Shown: positions 40,181-49,437 of the stretch, one piece after another | How positions within the stretch are numbered: the first letter of the stretch is position 1 | Layout of the letters: every line of letters starts with the position of its first letter | From: Flavobacteriales bacterium | Lineage (GTDB): Bacteria; Bacteroidota; Bacteroidia; Flavobacteriales_F; PHOS-HE28 | DNA: 64,000 bases | Direction of reading: 5' to 3' | Assembly (NCBI GenBank): GCA_016713875.1 | Contig: JADJOI010000003.1 | Location: forward strand, 3,286,001-3,350,000 | Notes under the pieces: generated by a model | Seen by the model: the letters and a program-made list of their open reading frames with translations, nothing else | Database searches by the model: none | What the model was told of the DNA's origin: nothing | Made by a program: the position numbers and the translations under genes

Positions 40181-42814
40181 TCAGTGGGCCACCATCAACT
40201 TGCCACGGCCCAGCTCCCGCTCGTCCTGCACGGCCCGGTAGAAATACAGCCCGTCGGCCAGCCAGGCGGTGGTGAGCGTGATCCGACCGCTCGTGGAGCT
40301 CCGGCGTTCCACCACCTGTCCGGCGTTGTCGAGCAGCTCGATCGTCACCGGGCCCTGCCCGGTGGCGCCGTACACGTTGAAGAAGACATCGCGGTCCGCC
40401 GGGTCGGGGAAGTGCTGTACGATCACACCGGCGGAAAGCTCGGCGATGCCGGTGTTGGGGTCCAACAGGGTGACGCAGTAGTCCTCGGTCTCACCGAAAT
40501 CATACCCGTCCTCACAGCCGGAGGTGGCGGCCTGATCGAACACCATGATCACCCGCATCCGGGTGCTGCCGGGAGTGGCCCAGGCGGGGATGTTGATGTT
40601 GCCATTCACGGTCCCGTTCGCCACCGGGGAGCTGTACACCAGCTCACCCGTGGTGGTGAAGGCGCCGTCCTGATCCAGGTCGACCCACACGGTGAAGTAC
40701 TCGTCGTAGGCGAAGCCATCATAGCCCGGGGTGAGGGAGATGGGATAGCTGGCGCCCTGGTTCAGCGAAGTGGACTGCGCGGTGTGGTCGCCGTAGCCGC
40801 CATCCGTTCCGGTGGTGTGGTTGATGCTGCCGAGGGTGACGTTCGCGATCCACTCCTCGCTGGCATCATCGCTCTCCGAGGGGCAGAACGTGTTGTCCAT
40901 ACAGGCGCCGCAACCGGAGGTCTGAACGGTGATGGTGGCGCTCCAGGCCGTGGGAATCCCGTTGCACACGGACCGCACGCGCACATCATAGGCCGAGCAG
41001 GGCGTCAATCCGCTGATCTCGAAGCTGGTGTTGATGATGCCGGGATAGCTCGTCCAGTTGCCGGCTCCGGCGGGGCTCACTTCCACTTCATAGGACGATG
41101 CGGCCAGCACGGCGCTCCAGAACACGTTGGCGACGTTGTCCCCCGCGAAGCCCGCGCCAAGGCCGTCCGGCGGAGCGCAGCAGCCCTCGGTGGTCCAGGT
41201 GAACAGGGCGCTCGGGTCGCTGGTCAGTGTATCGCACTCGGCGATCACCTGGAATTCATACGGCGTGCAGGGAGTGAGCCCGGAGGCCATGAAGGCCAGG
41301 TTGATCAATCCGGCCTGGGTGGTCCAGGTGCTGCTGCCCACCGGGCGGTACTGCACGGTGAAGGGGCCGCTGGCGGTGCTGCCCCAGGAGAACATCACAT
41401 CACCGATGGCGACGTTCTCGGCGTTGAGGTCGTAGGGCGGTGGGCAGGGGCCGCAACCGGCCATGATGGCCTGCAAACTGTTGAAGGCGTTGATGCGGCC
41501 GCCGGTGACGGTGTTGCCCGGCAGGTTGCCCACTTGGTCCACGCCTTCGAAGAGCTTGTCGCGCACGTACAGGGCAGCGGCCAGGGGATCGGCCTGGGCC
41601 AGTGCGCCGAGCGTGGCGCAGGGCGCGCTGTACAGCAGGGCGATGACCCCGGCGGTGAGCGGGCTGGCGAAGCTCGTGCCACTGGTGCTTCCCGTTCCAC
41701 CACCCATGCTGGTGGTCACCACGTTCTCGCCCGGCGCGCCCACATCGATGGTGGTGGCGCCGAAGCCGCTGAAGGTGCGCAGGTCGTTGTTGTTCGTGGC
41801 GGTGACGCTCACCATGAAGGGGCTGGGGCAGGCCGTGGGCAGGTCGCCCTCCACGTCGATGTTGATGTTCTGGTTGGCCGTGGCGCCGCAGTTCAGCACG
41901 CCCGCCGTGCCGAGGGTGTCGTACATGGCGCACCAGAGCGGGGCGTCCGCCGGGTCGCCGAAGTCGATGCCCCAGCTGGCATTGGTGGCCACCACGAAGG
42001 CCCCCTTGTTGCCACCGGTCTGGTTGTAAAGGCGGCGCATCACCAGGGGATAGGTGTAGCTCGCCAGCACTTGGGCCTCGCTCACCCCCTGCCGGGTCAC
42101 CACCATCATCTCCACGTTCCAGTTGGCGCCGCTCACGGAGGTGTTGTTGTTGCCCTTGGCCCCGATCATGCCGGCCACCTGGGTGCCGTGGCCCCCGCCG
42201 TACACGTTGTCGTTGTTGCCACCGGGGTTCCATCCGCGGTGGTCGTCCACGTACCCGTTGGCATCGTTGTCAATGCCGTCATTGGGGATCTCCAGGTGGT
42301 TGAACCAGGCGTTGCCGATCAGGTCGGGGTGGGGCAGGTCGGCGTTCTCGATGATGCACACCACGATCGTGTCGCCCGCAGCGGTCACCCCGCCGGTGGT
42401 GATGTCCCAGGCCAGGTCGCTGTCGATGTCGGCATCGTTGGGGTTCACGTGGTGCCACTGCTGCCCGAATTGCGGGTCGTTGGGCACCACGCGGTCGGTC
42501 ACCACGTGGTTGTTCTGGGCCAGCAGGGTGGCGCGGTGGCGCTGCACGGCGCGCAGCATCACTGGCTGGGGCAGGGCGGGCTGATCGTAGTGGAGCATCC
42601 ACGCGCGCAGCGGGGCGCTCACTTCCTCCACCACACGCAGGCCGGTGGGCAGGCCGTCCACCACGCGCAGGTCGTTGGCGATGGCGGCCGCATCGGCCCC
42701 GGGCTGGAGCATCACGAGCACATCGCCGGGGAGGTAGGCGGGCTGCTGGTCCTGCGCCGGCAGCAGGGCGGGGATCAACAGGGCCGTGGCGAGGGTGAGG
42801 AACAGGTTCTTCAT
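40181..42814 (-). CDS. Subtilisin-like S8 family T9SS protein with altered active site
   Basis: An 877-residue exported protein with a signal peptide (MKNLFLTLATALLIPALLPA). The S8 domain covers about 110-430. The His (GHGTQVAGM, about 209) and Ser (GTSFASPLTAG, about 381) of the triad and the oxyanion Asn (TNASWG) are present. The segment expected to hold the catalytic Asp reads CIIENADLPHPDL, one residue shorter than the usual IDTGVxxxHPDL, with Glu at about 156. After it come two FN3 domains (PYDLNAENVAIGDVMFSW and a second copy), a GEVED-like domain with YDGFAYDEYFTVWVDLDQDG, and a T9SS sorting domain (IVQHFPDPADRDVFFNV). Activity cannot be assumed. Confidence 0.88.
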   Translation of the reverse strand: MKNLFLTLATALLIPALLPAQDQQPAYLPGDVLVMLQPGADAAAIANDLRVVDGLPTGLRVVEEVSAPLRAWMLHYDQPALPQPVMLRAVQRHRATLLAQNNHVVTDRVVPNDPQFGQQWHHVNPNDADIDSDLAWDITTGGVTAAGDTIVVCIIENADLPHPDLIGNAWFNHLEIPNDGIDNDANGYVDDHRGWNPGGNNDNVYGGGHGTQVAGMIGAKGNNNTSVSGANWNVEMMVVTRQGVSEAQVLASYTYPLVMRRLYNQTGGNKGAFVVATNASWGIDFGDPADAPLWCAMYDTLGTAGVLNCGATANQNINIDVEGDLPTACPSPFMVSVTATNNNDLRTFSGFGATTIDVGAPGENVVTTSMGGGTGSTSGTSFASPLTAGVIALLYSAPCATLGALAQADPLAAALYVRDKLFEGVDQVGNLPGNTVTGGRINAFNSLQAIMAGCGPCPPPYDLNAENVAIGDVMFSWGSTASGPFTVQYRPVGSSTWTTQAGLINLAFMASGLTPCTPYEFQVIAECDTLTSDPSALFTWTTEGCCAPPDGLGAGFAGDNVANVFWSAVLAASSYEVEVSPAGAGNWTSYPGIINTSFEISGLTPCSAYDVRVRSVCNGIPTAWSATITVQTSGCGACMDNTFCPSESDDASEEWIANVTLGSINHTTGTDGGYGDHTAQSTSLNQGASYPISLTPGYDGFAYDEYFTVWVDLDQDGAFTTTGELVYSSPVANGTVNGNINIPAWATPGSTRMRVIMVFDQAATSGCEDGYDFGETEDYCVTLLDPNTGIAELSAGVIVQHFPDPADRDVFFNVYGATGQGPVTIELLDNAGQVVERRSSTSGRITLTTAWLADGLYFYRAVQDERELGRGKLMVAH

Positions 42815-42837
42815 GTCAGGGGCGTGGTACCGGGCCG

Positions 42838-42845
42838 CGAATGTA
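42838..42845 (-). promoter_or_regulatory. Putative -7 promoter box of the S8 protein gene
   Basis: TACATTCG on the minus strand, 23 bp before the start at 42814. Confidence 0.45.
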
Positions 42846-42922
42846 CCCGATGGACGCCTGAACAACACCGATGGGCTGCCTGGGGATCGGACCTGCTGCG
42901 CCCTGACCTTGGAAGCCTGCGC

Positions 42923-45394
42923 CTACCCGTGCACGAACACCCGCTTCACCCGCTGGCTTACGGCGGTCAGCGCTTCGTACGGAATGGTGCCCATGTCCCG
43001 CGCATGGTCCACCAGCGGTCGTTCGGGGCCGAACACCGTCACCGGGTCACCGGGTTGGCAGGCGATGGCGGTGACGTCCACCATGCACATGTCCATGCAG
43101 ATGCCGCCCACGAACGGTGCGGGTCGCCCGTGGATGCGCACATGGCCCACACCGTGGCCCAGGCTGCGGAACAGGCCGTCGGCATAGCCGATCGGCAGTA
43201 CGGCGATGCGCTGGGGGGCCTGCACGCGATGGCGACGACCGTAGCCCACGCTGTCCCCGGCCTTCAGCTCCTTCACCTGGGCGATGGTGGTGAGCAGGCG
43301 CGCCGCGGGCCGGAGCTTGGCGCTCTCGGTGGCGTCGAAGCCCACGCCGTGCAGGCCGATGCCGGGCCGCACCAGGTCCAGGTGGGCCTCCGGGAAGCGG
43401 CTGATGCCGGCCGAGTTGGCGATGTGGCGTTTCGGCCGCTGCTTCAGCACGGCCTCCACCCGGTCGGCGGCGGTGGTGAAGCGGGCCAGCTGGTCGCGGG
43501 TGAAGGCATCGTGGGCCGGGTCCTCGCTGGCGGCGAAATGGCTGAACACGGTGCTCACCCGCAGGAAGGGAGCCTGCCGGAGCGCGTCGATGGCCGGTAC
43601 CAAGTGGTCGGGGTCGAAGCCCAGGCGGTGCATGCCGGTGTCGATCTTCAGGTGCACTGGGGGGGCGTCGGCATGCGATCGGGCGTGGTCGATGGCCGTG
43701 TGCAGCGAGCGCAGGTCGTACACCACGGGTTCCAGGCGGAAGCGGTGCATCACCTCGAACGGCACGGGCTCGGGGTTCATCACCAGGATGGGCAGGGCGA
43801 TGCCTTCCTGGCGCAGGGCGATGCCCTCGTCGGCGTAGGCCACGCCCAGCATGTCCACGCGTTCGTAGGCGAACAGGCGGGCCAGCTCGGTGGCGCCGCT
43901 GCCGTAGCCGAAGGCCTTCACCATGGCCAGCACGCCGGTGCCGGGCCGCAGCAGACCGCGGAAGTGGTTGAGGTTGTGCCGCACGGCCTCCAGATCGATC
44001 TCCAGCACCGTGCCGTGCACCTGCCGTTGCCAGCGTTCCACCACGCGCTCCAGGCCCAGGCTGCGGGCACCTTTCACCAGCACGGCGGCGTCGCGCAGGG
44101 CATCCGTGGGCACCTCGCGCAGCAGGGCGTCCGCATCGGGGAAGAAGCGGGCCTGCGGCCCGAACCGCGCGGCGTGGGCGGTGAGCTGGGGCCCCACCCC
44201 CAGCACACGCTCCACCCGGGCCCGGTGCAGCAGCCCGGCCACCCGTTCATACAGACCTGCGGGCGCTTCGCCGCTCTCGTGGATGTCGCCCAGCACCACG
44301 ATCCGTTCCCGGCCGGTGGCGTGCGCGGCAAGATGGTCCAGGGCGATGGCCAGCGAGGCCGTATCGTTGCTGTAAGCGTCGTTGATCAGCAGGCTGCCGT
44401 TCACCCCGTCCACCAGTTCCAGACGCATGGCCACAGGGTGCAGCTGGGGAATGTGCTCTTGCAGCCAGGCTGGCGTTCGGCCCAGGTGCAACAGCAGCGT
44501 CATGCAGGTCATGGCGTTGGCCACGCTGGCATGGTCGTCGAAAGGCAGCTGCACGGTGAAGACCTCCGGGCCGTGGGCGATCGTGAGCCGGAGCCCGCCC
44601 TCCACGCGTTCCTCCCGGAGCAGGTGCAGGAAGGCCGATCCCTCCCGCGACCAGGTGCGCGTCAGCAGGTGCTGGTCGATATGCAGCTCCTTCACCGCCG
44701 CATGCAGCGTGGTGATGTCCTGCGGGTACACGAGCACCTGGGCATCGCGGAAGAGATCGAGCTTTTCAAGCGCCTTGGCCCGGTCATCGACGAAGTTCTC
44801 GCCGTGCGCGGGTCCCAGGCTGGTGAACACCCCGATGGTGGGGCGGATGATGGGTCGCAGACGGGCCATCTCCCCGGGCCGGCTGATGCCCGCCTCGAAG
44901 AGGCCGAGGCTGTGCCCCCCGCGCAGCCCCCACACGCTCAGCGGCACGCCCACCTGGCTGTTCCAGCTGCCGGGGCTGCGGGCGATGTGCTCCTCCCGAC
45001 CCAGCAGCTGCGCGATCCACTCCTTCACCACGGTCTTCCCGTTGCTGCCCGTGATGCCCACCACGGGGCCATGGAACTGTCCGCGATGCCAGGCCGCCAG
45101 CCGTTGCAACGCGTCCAGGGTGTTGGGCACGAGGATGGTGTTCAGCCGTTCGCGCAGCTCGGGGGCCGGAAGCGCGCCCACCAGAGCATGTCCCACCCCG
45201 CGTTCCACCAGATCGGCCAAGTATCGATGCCCGTCGTGGCGTTCGCCCCGCAGGGCCACGAACAGCGTGTCGGGCAGCAGGTGCGGCCGGCGTGAATCCA
45301 GAACGAGCTCCGTCACGGGCCCATCGCCCAGCGGGGCGTGCAGGACCCCGCCCACGGCCTCGGCGATGCGGCTCAAGAGATGCGGGCCCATCAT
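42923..45394 (-). CDS. murF: MurF-alanine racemase fusion
   Basis: An 823-residue bifunctional enzyme typical of Bacteroidota. The N-terminal half is MurF, the UDP-MurNAc-tripeptide:D-Ala-D-Ala ligase: GITGSNGKTVVKEW is the P-loop, with SLGLFEAGISRPGEM, NDAYSNDTASL and LVKGARSLGLERVVE. The second half is alanine racemase: LAMVKAFGYGSGA carries the PLP Lys, HIANSAGISR and GLHGVG follow, and SVGYGRRHR carries the catalytic Tyr. It makes and adds D-alanine for peptidoglycan. Its start overlaps the tdk stop by ATGA, so tdk and this gene form an operon. Confidence 0.95.
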   Translation of the reverse strand: MMGPHLLSRIAEAVGGVLHAPLGDGPVTELVLDSRRPHLLPDTLFVALRGERHDGHRYLADLVERGVGHALVGALPAPELRERLNTILVPNTLDALQRLAAWHRGQFHGPVVGITGSNGKTVVKEWIAQLLGREEHIARSPGSWNSQVGVPLSVWGLRGGHSLGLFEAGISRPGEMARLRPIIRPTIGVFTSLGPAHGENFVDDRAKALEKLDLFRDAQVLVYPQDITTLHAAVKELHIDQHLLTRTWSREGSAFLHLLREERVEGGLRLTIAHGPEVFTVQLPFDDHASVANAMTCMTLLLHLGRTPAWLQEHIPQLHPVAMRLELVDGVNGSLLINDAYSNDTASLAIALDHLAAHATGRERIVVLGDIHESGEAPAGLYERVAGLLHRARVERVLGVGPQLTAHAARFGPQARFFPDADALLREVPTDALRDAAVLVKGARSLGLERVVERWQRQVHGTVLEIDLEAVRHNLNHFRGLLRPGTGVLAMVKAFGYGSGATELARLFAYERVDMLGVAYADEGIALRQEGIALPILVMNPEPVPFEVMHRFRLEPVVYDLRSLHTAIDHARSHADAPPVHLKIDTGMHRLGFDPDHLVPAIDALRQAPFLRVSTVFSHFAASEDPAHDAFTRDQLARFTTAADRVEAVLKQRPKRHIANSAGISRFPEAHLDLVRPGIGLHGVGFDATESAKLRPAARLLTTIAQVKELKAGDSVGYGRRHRVQAPQRIAVLPIGYADGLFRSLGHGVGHVRIHGRPAPFVGGICMDMCMVDVTAIACQPGDPVTVFGPERPLVDHARDMGTIPYEALTAVSQRVKRVFVHG

Positions 45395-46005
45395 CGGCGG
45401 GCGGCCGCGTGGCGGGCCGGAGCGTCCTGGTCCAGGCGGGCCGCCTCGAAGCAGCCGCGGCACAAGGGCACGTAGCTGTCGGTCTCCCCGAGGTGGATGA
45501 GGTCGGTGCTGGCGTGCGTGCGGTGGCTGAAGGTGGCCAGCTGTCCGCAGTGCACACAGATGGCGTGCACCTTCGATACGTGCTCGGCGATGGCCATCAG
45601 ATGGGGCATGGGGCCGAACGGCCGTCCTTGGAAGTCCATGTCCAGCCCGGCGGCGATCACGCGTACACCGCTGTTGGCCAGCTGCGCGCACACCTGTGGA
45701 AGGCCCTCGTCGAAGAACTGGGCCTCGTCGATGCCCACCACGTCGATGTCGGCGGCCAGCAGCAGCAGGTTGCTGCTGTTGGGCACCGGGGTGCTCCGGA
45801 TGCTGGTGGCGTCGTGGCTCACCACTTCGGTGTCGGCGTAGCGCGTGTCCACGCTGGGTTTGAAGATCTCCACCTTCTGGCGGGCGAACTCCGCCCGGCG
45901 CAGTCGGCGGATCAGTTCCTCGGTCTTGCCGCTGAACATCGATCCGCAGATCACCTCGATCCAGCCCTTACCGGGGGCTTGGCTGCGGACGCGCTCCAGG
46001 AACAT
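45391..46005 (-). CDS. tdk: Thymidine kinase
   Basis: A 204-residue class II thymidine kinase that phosphorylates thymidine in the salvage pathway. P-loop EVICGSMFSGKTEEL, the DEAQF Walker B-type motif, and paired CVHCG and CRGCF for structural zinc are all present. MFLERV at 46005 matches the start of other Bacteroidota Tdk proteins; an in-frame ATG at 46035 is possible. The C-terminus overlaps murF-alr by ATGA. Confidence 0.95.
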   Translation of the reverse strand: MFLERVRSQAPGKGWIEVICGSMFSGKTEELIRRLRRAEFARQKVEIFKPSVDTRYADTEVVSHDATSIRSTPVPNSSNLLLLAADIDVVGIDEAQFFDEGLPQVCAQLANSGVRVIAAGLDMDFQGRPFGPMPHLMAIAEHVSKVHAICVHCGQLATFSHRTHASTDLIHLGETDSYVPLCRGCFEAARLDQDAPARHAAARR

Positions 46006-46054
46006 TGCGGCGGTGCCTAGGGGGACGGGGCGCATACGGGTTTGCACCCCGGCA

Positions 46055-46062
46055 CGAAAATA
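46055..46062 (-). promoter_or_regulatory. Putative -7 promoter box of the tdk operon
   Basis: TATTTTCG on the minus strand, 49 bp before the tdk start at 46005. The + strand gene at 46089 reads away from it. Confidence 0.45.
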
Positions 46063-46088
46063 GGCATCTTCGCGTTGGACCTTGGGCC

Positions 46089-46778
46089 ATGCAGAAGGTG
46101 GAAGACAAGCGGTACAAGCGGATCCAGGACCTGGTGAAGGCCTTGATCGAGGCTGAGCGGGCGTTGGAGAAGGGGAGCTTGAACGTGGCCGGCCTGGAGC
46201 AGGCCTGCGATGACGCGCGTGAGCTGTACGAGCGTCTGGTGGTGCTTCGTCACAAGGCCCGCGAGGGTGAGCGACCGCAACCGCCGGCCGCGGCGCTGGC
46301 CCTGGCGGCCGAGCCGCCGGCCACGGTGCCCGCCCACGCGCCCAAGGAGGACCCAGCGCCGAGGGCGCCCGAGCCCCCCGCCACCCCGGTGATCCGTTTG
46401 GACACGCGTGCGGAGATCCGGCAGACCTCCCTGATCGACGCCATCGCCGAAACGGAAGGGACCCCCGCCCTGCCCCGGGGACAGAAGCCGGCGAAAGCAA
46501 CGTCCGATCGTCCAAAGAGCGTGGCCGACAAGCTGGGTCAGGCCCCCATCCCCGACCTGGGCAAGGCCATCGCGCTCAGCCAGAAGTTCTGGTTCGTGGC
46601 GGAACTGTTCGGGGGCGACCGCGTGGCCTTTGAGCAGGGCGTCGAGACCATCAATGGCGCGCCCGGGGTTGATGAGGCACGCCGCTTGGTGGAGGAGCAG
46701 CTCACCCGGTTGAAGAAGGCCCCGGACCCCGAGGCGCTGCAGGCCTTCCTGGACCTCGTGGAACGTCGACACCGCTGA
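46089..46778 (+). CDS. Conserved Bacteroidota protein of unknown function
   Basis: A 229-residue cytoplasmic protein. A helical N-terminus (QKVEDKRYKRIQDLVKALIEAE) is followed by a Pro/Ala-rich linker and a C-terminal helical part: DLGKAIALSQKFWFVAELFGGDRVAFEQGVETINGAP, a pattern seen in Bacteroidota proteins of similar size and unknown role. It starts the operon with the M28 peptidase (TGATG overlap) and rsmI. ATG at 46089 is preferred because the charged helix starts there. Confidence 0.7.
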   Translation: MQKVEDKRYKRIQDLVKALIEAERALEKGSLNVAGLEQACDDARELYERLVVLRHKAREGERPQPPAAALALAAEPPATVPAHAPKEDPAPRAPEPPATPVIRLDTRAEIRQTSLIDAIAETEGTPALPRGQKPAKATSDRPKSVADKLGQAPIPDLGKAIALSQKFWFVAELFGGDRVAFEQGVETINGAPGVDEARRLVEEQLTRLKKAPDPEALQAFLDLVERRHR

Positions 46779-48043
46779 TGCGCATCCTCCATCTTCCCCT
46801 CCTGGCGCTCGCGGCCCTGCCCGCTGCCGCACAGGACGCCGCCGCCGTGCTCGCCAACGCGCGCCGGTGGGTGGACACCCTCGCCTCGCCTGCGCTGCAC
46901 GGTCGGGGCTATGTGAACGGCGGCGACAGCCTCGCCGCCGAGCTCATCGCCGCCGAGTTCGACCGCCTGGGCCTGCTCCGTGTCCGCGACAGCCGGTCCG
47001 AGCCCTTCAGCTTCACGGTGAACACCTTTCCGGACAGTGTGAAGCTCGCCGTGGACGGAGCACCCCTTCGGCCCGGCATCGACTTCCTCGTCGACCCCGG
47101 GTCCGGAAGCGCCAAGGGCCGCTATGACGTGGTGCACCTCACGCTCAACGACCTCGCCACACCGGAACGAAGGGCCATGACCATGGGCGTGGTCACCGGG
47201 CGGGCCATTGCCCTGCACCTACCCGTCGTTCGCGATGCCGATTCACTGGCCTTGGTGCGCGGTGTCCAGGATGAGCTGCTCCACTACGGCCCGGTGCTGC
47301 GCAGGTCGGCCGGGAAGCTCACCTGGGGCGTAGCTCAGCAAGCCGCACGCTTTCCGTTGCTGGAGCTCAGTGCCGAGGTGTGGAACGACAGCGCCACGAC
47401 CATCGACCTGCGTGTGGCCAACCGGTTGCGCAAGCACAACGCGCGCAACGTGTGGGGCCTGGTGAAGGGTCGGAGCAGCAAGGAACTGGTGGTGGTCACG
47501 GCCCACTACGACCATCTGGGCCGGATGGGTCCCGACGTCCTCTTCCCCGGGGCCAATGACAACGCCAGCGGAGTGAGCATGCTGCTCAACCTGGCGGCGC
47601 GGTACGCCCGGGAGAAGCCGTGGTGCGATGTGCTCTTCATCGCGTTCGCCGGGGAGGAGGCCGGTCTGGTGGGCAGTGAGTGGTGCGCGGTGGACCGCGC
47701 GTTCGACCTTGGGGCCGTGAAGCTGCTGATCAACCTCGACCTCCTGGGCACCGGCGAGGAAGGGATCACCGTCGTGAACGCCACGGCGCACCAGGAGGTC
47801 TTCGATCGGATGGTGGCGGGCAACACGGCCAGTGGGCGGCTGGCGCAGGTGAAGCCCCGTGGACCGGCCTGCAACAGCGACCACTGCCCATTCGTGAAGC
47901 GCGGCGTGCCGGCCGTCTTCATCTACACCATGGGCGGCATCACCGCCTACCACGACGTGTTCGACCGTGCGGAGACCCTGCCGCTCACCGAGTATCACGA
48001 CGTGTATCTCACCTTGGTGGACCTCATCAACGGGTTGAAGTGA
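46778..48043 (+). CDS. Secreted M28-family metallopeptidase
   Basis: A 421-residue exported aminopeptidase-like protein with a signal peptide (MRILHLPLLALAALPAAA). The M28 zinc ligands are visible in order: His of TAHYDHLG, Asp of GANDNASG, Glu pair of AGEEAGL, Asp of INLDLLG, His of AYHDVFD. A PA-like segment lies between residues 80 and 200. Its substrate is not clear, peptides from the envelope or diet being likely. It is the middle gene of the operon, overlapping both neighbours. Confidence 0.9.
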   Translation: MRILHLPLLALAALPAAAQDAAAVLANARRWVDTLASPALHGRGYVNGGDSLAAELIAAEFDRLGLLRVRDSRSEPFSFTVNTFPDSVKLAVDGAPLRPGIDFLVDPGSGSAKGRYDVVHLTLNDLATPERRAMTMGVVTGRAIALHLPVVRDADSLALVRGVQDELLHYGPVLRRSAGKLTWGVAQQAARFPLLELSAEVWNDSATTIDLRVANRLRKHNARNVWGLVKGRSSKELVVVTAHYDHLGRMGPDVLFPGANDNASGVSMLLNLAARYAREKPWCDVLFIAFAGEEAGLVGSEWCAVDRAFDLGAVKLLINLDLLGTGEEGITVVNATAHQEVFDRMVAGNTASGRLAQVKPRGPACNSDHCPFVKRGVPAVFIYTMGGITAYHDVFDRAETLPLTEYHDVYLTLVDLINGLK

Positions 48044-48714
48044 GCGGCCGATTGACCGTGGTGCCGACCCCCATCGGCAACCTGGAGGACATCACCCTCC
48101 GCGCCCGGCGTGTGCTGGCGGAGGCGGACGCGGTGGTGGCCGAGGATACCCGGGTGAGCGGGCGTTTGCTACAGCACTTGGGCATCGCGCGACCGCTCCT
48201 CAGCTTCCATACCGTGAATGAGCACCGCATGGTGGAGCAGCTCATCGCACGGCTTGAACGAGGTGAGCACCTGGCGTTGGTGAGCGATGCCGGTACACCG
48301 GGCATCAGCGACCCGGGCTATCTGTTGGTGCGGGCCGCCCTGCGCGCCGACATCCCTGTGGAGTGCCTGCCCGGCGCCACGGCTTTCGTTCCTGCATTGG
48401 TGTGCAGCGGCCTGCCCTGCGAGCGCTTCGTGTTCGAGGGGTTCCTGCCCCAGAAGAAAGGACGGCGCACCCGCCTGGAAGCGCTGCGTGACGAACCCCG
48501 CACCATCGTGCTGTACGAGAGCCCCCACCGGATGCTGCGGTTGCTGGACGAACTGGCCGGGGTGCTGGGCCCGGACCGTCCCGCCTGTGCGAGCCGCGAG
48601 ATCAGCAAGATGCACGAGGAGCACGTCCGTGGCAGTGTCGCACAGCTGCAGGCGCACTTCAGCGCGCACGCGCCGCGTGGCGAGTTCGTGGTGTGCGTGG
48701 GTGGAGCCTCATGA
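48040..48714 (+). CDS. rsmI: 16S rRNA 2'-O-ribose methyltransferase RsmI
   Basis: A 224-residue SAM-dependent enzyme that methylates the 2'-O of C1402 in 16S rRNA. The N-terminus LTVVPTPIGNLEDITLRA, AEADAVVAEDTRVSGRLL, VSDAGTPGISDPGYLLV and LYESPHRMLRLLDEL are RsmI hallmarks. The start is GTG at 48040, overlapping the upstream stop (GTGA). It is slightly shorter than E. coli RsmI, having a shorter C-terminus, as usual in Bacteroidota. Confidence 0.95.
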   Translation: MSGRLTVVPTPIGNLEDITLRARRVLAEADAVVAEDTRVSGRLLQHLGIARPLLSFHTVNEHRMVEQLIARLERGEHLALVSDAGTPGISDPGYLLVRAALRADIPVECLPGATAFVPALVCSGLPCERFVFEGFLPQKKGRRTRLEALRDEPRTIVLYESPHRMLRLLDELAGVLGPDRPACASREISKMHEEHVRGSVAQLQAHFSAHAPRGEFVVCVGGAS

Positions 48715-48800
48715 GCATCCTGCCCACCGCGGCCTGTTGATGCATCCGGAGGGAGCTTCATCCGGGGCCCGCCTCAAGCGAGTACTTTTCCACGGTGAAG

Positions 48801-49403
48801 ATGTGGCGACCGCTGAAGGCCTGGTGCACGCTCTCCCTGCTTCCGGTCATCTCCGTGTTCCTCGCTGGCGCCGCGAAGGCACAGGTCGTTCTCTATCCTT
48901 CGATGGAAGCCTACCGGACCCGCGCGGGCGAAGCGGTGGGCGCCTTCGTGGAGCTCGTGCCTGCCGGGCGGGATCACCGCATCACGGTGGAAAAGGATGG
49001 TGCGCGGCGCGAGGTGGGGTGCTCCACGCTCTGGGGGTTCGGTTACGGCGACGTGGTCTATCGCATCAACCCTGATGAGCGCCATGCCCCGGTGCGCTTG
49101 TGGACGCACGGGGGCATCTGCTACTACGAGAACGGGCACGCCCACCTTCGCATGCAGCACGAGCGGCTGGAACAGGTCATGTTCGCCGAAGGCCAGGGCC
49201 ATCGGTCCTACGTGAGCAAGGACCTGGAGGGCCCGATCGTGCCTGCGGTGTTCCGCGAAGGCGATGAGCGGTCGGCCAGTGGCAGGTTCCGTGCGGCGCA
49301 TCCGCAGTACGCCCCCCTGTACACCTGCATCGGTGGTGCGGACGACCTGGACCGCACGCGCCAATGCGTGGTGGACTTCGAGGTGATGTTGGAGGGAGAG
49401 TAG
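48801..49403 (+). CDS. Secreted protein, unknown function
   Basis: A 200-residue exported protein. A signal peptide (LSLLPVISVFLAGAAKAQ) is followed by a beta-rich body (AYRTRAGEAVGAFVELV, STLWGFGYGDVVYRINP) and a Cys near the C-terminus pairing possibly with CSTL. I recognise no family. Start ATG at 48801 or GTG at 48795. A near-consensus box TACTTTTC lies 10 bp upstream. Confidence 0.6.
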   Translation: MWRPLKAWCTLSLLPVISVFLAGAAKAQVVLYPSMEAYRTRAGEAVGAFVELVPAGRDHRITVEKDGARREVGCSTLWGFGYGDVVYRINPDERHAPVRLWTHGGICYYENGHAHLRMQHERLEQVMFAEGQGHRSYVSKDLEGPIVPAVFREGDERSASGRFRAAHPQYAPLYTCIGGADDLDRTRQCVVDFEVMLEGE

Positions 49404-49437
49404 CTCGCACCGACCTTCACCATCGATCCCATTACGG

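Noticed and set aside
40184..45295. A 1,703-residue + strand open frame across the S8 protein and murF-alr genes
   Set aside because: It is an artefact of high GC on the strand opposite two clearly identified genes; it has His/Val/Gly-rich composition and no domain.
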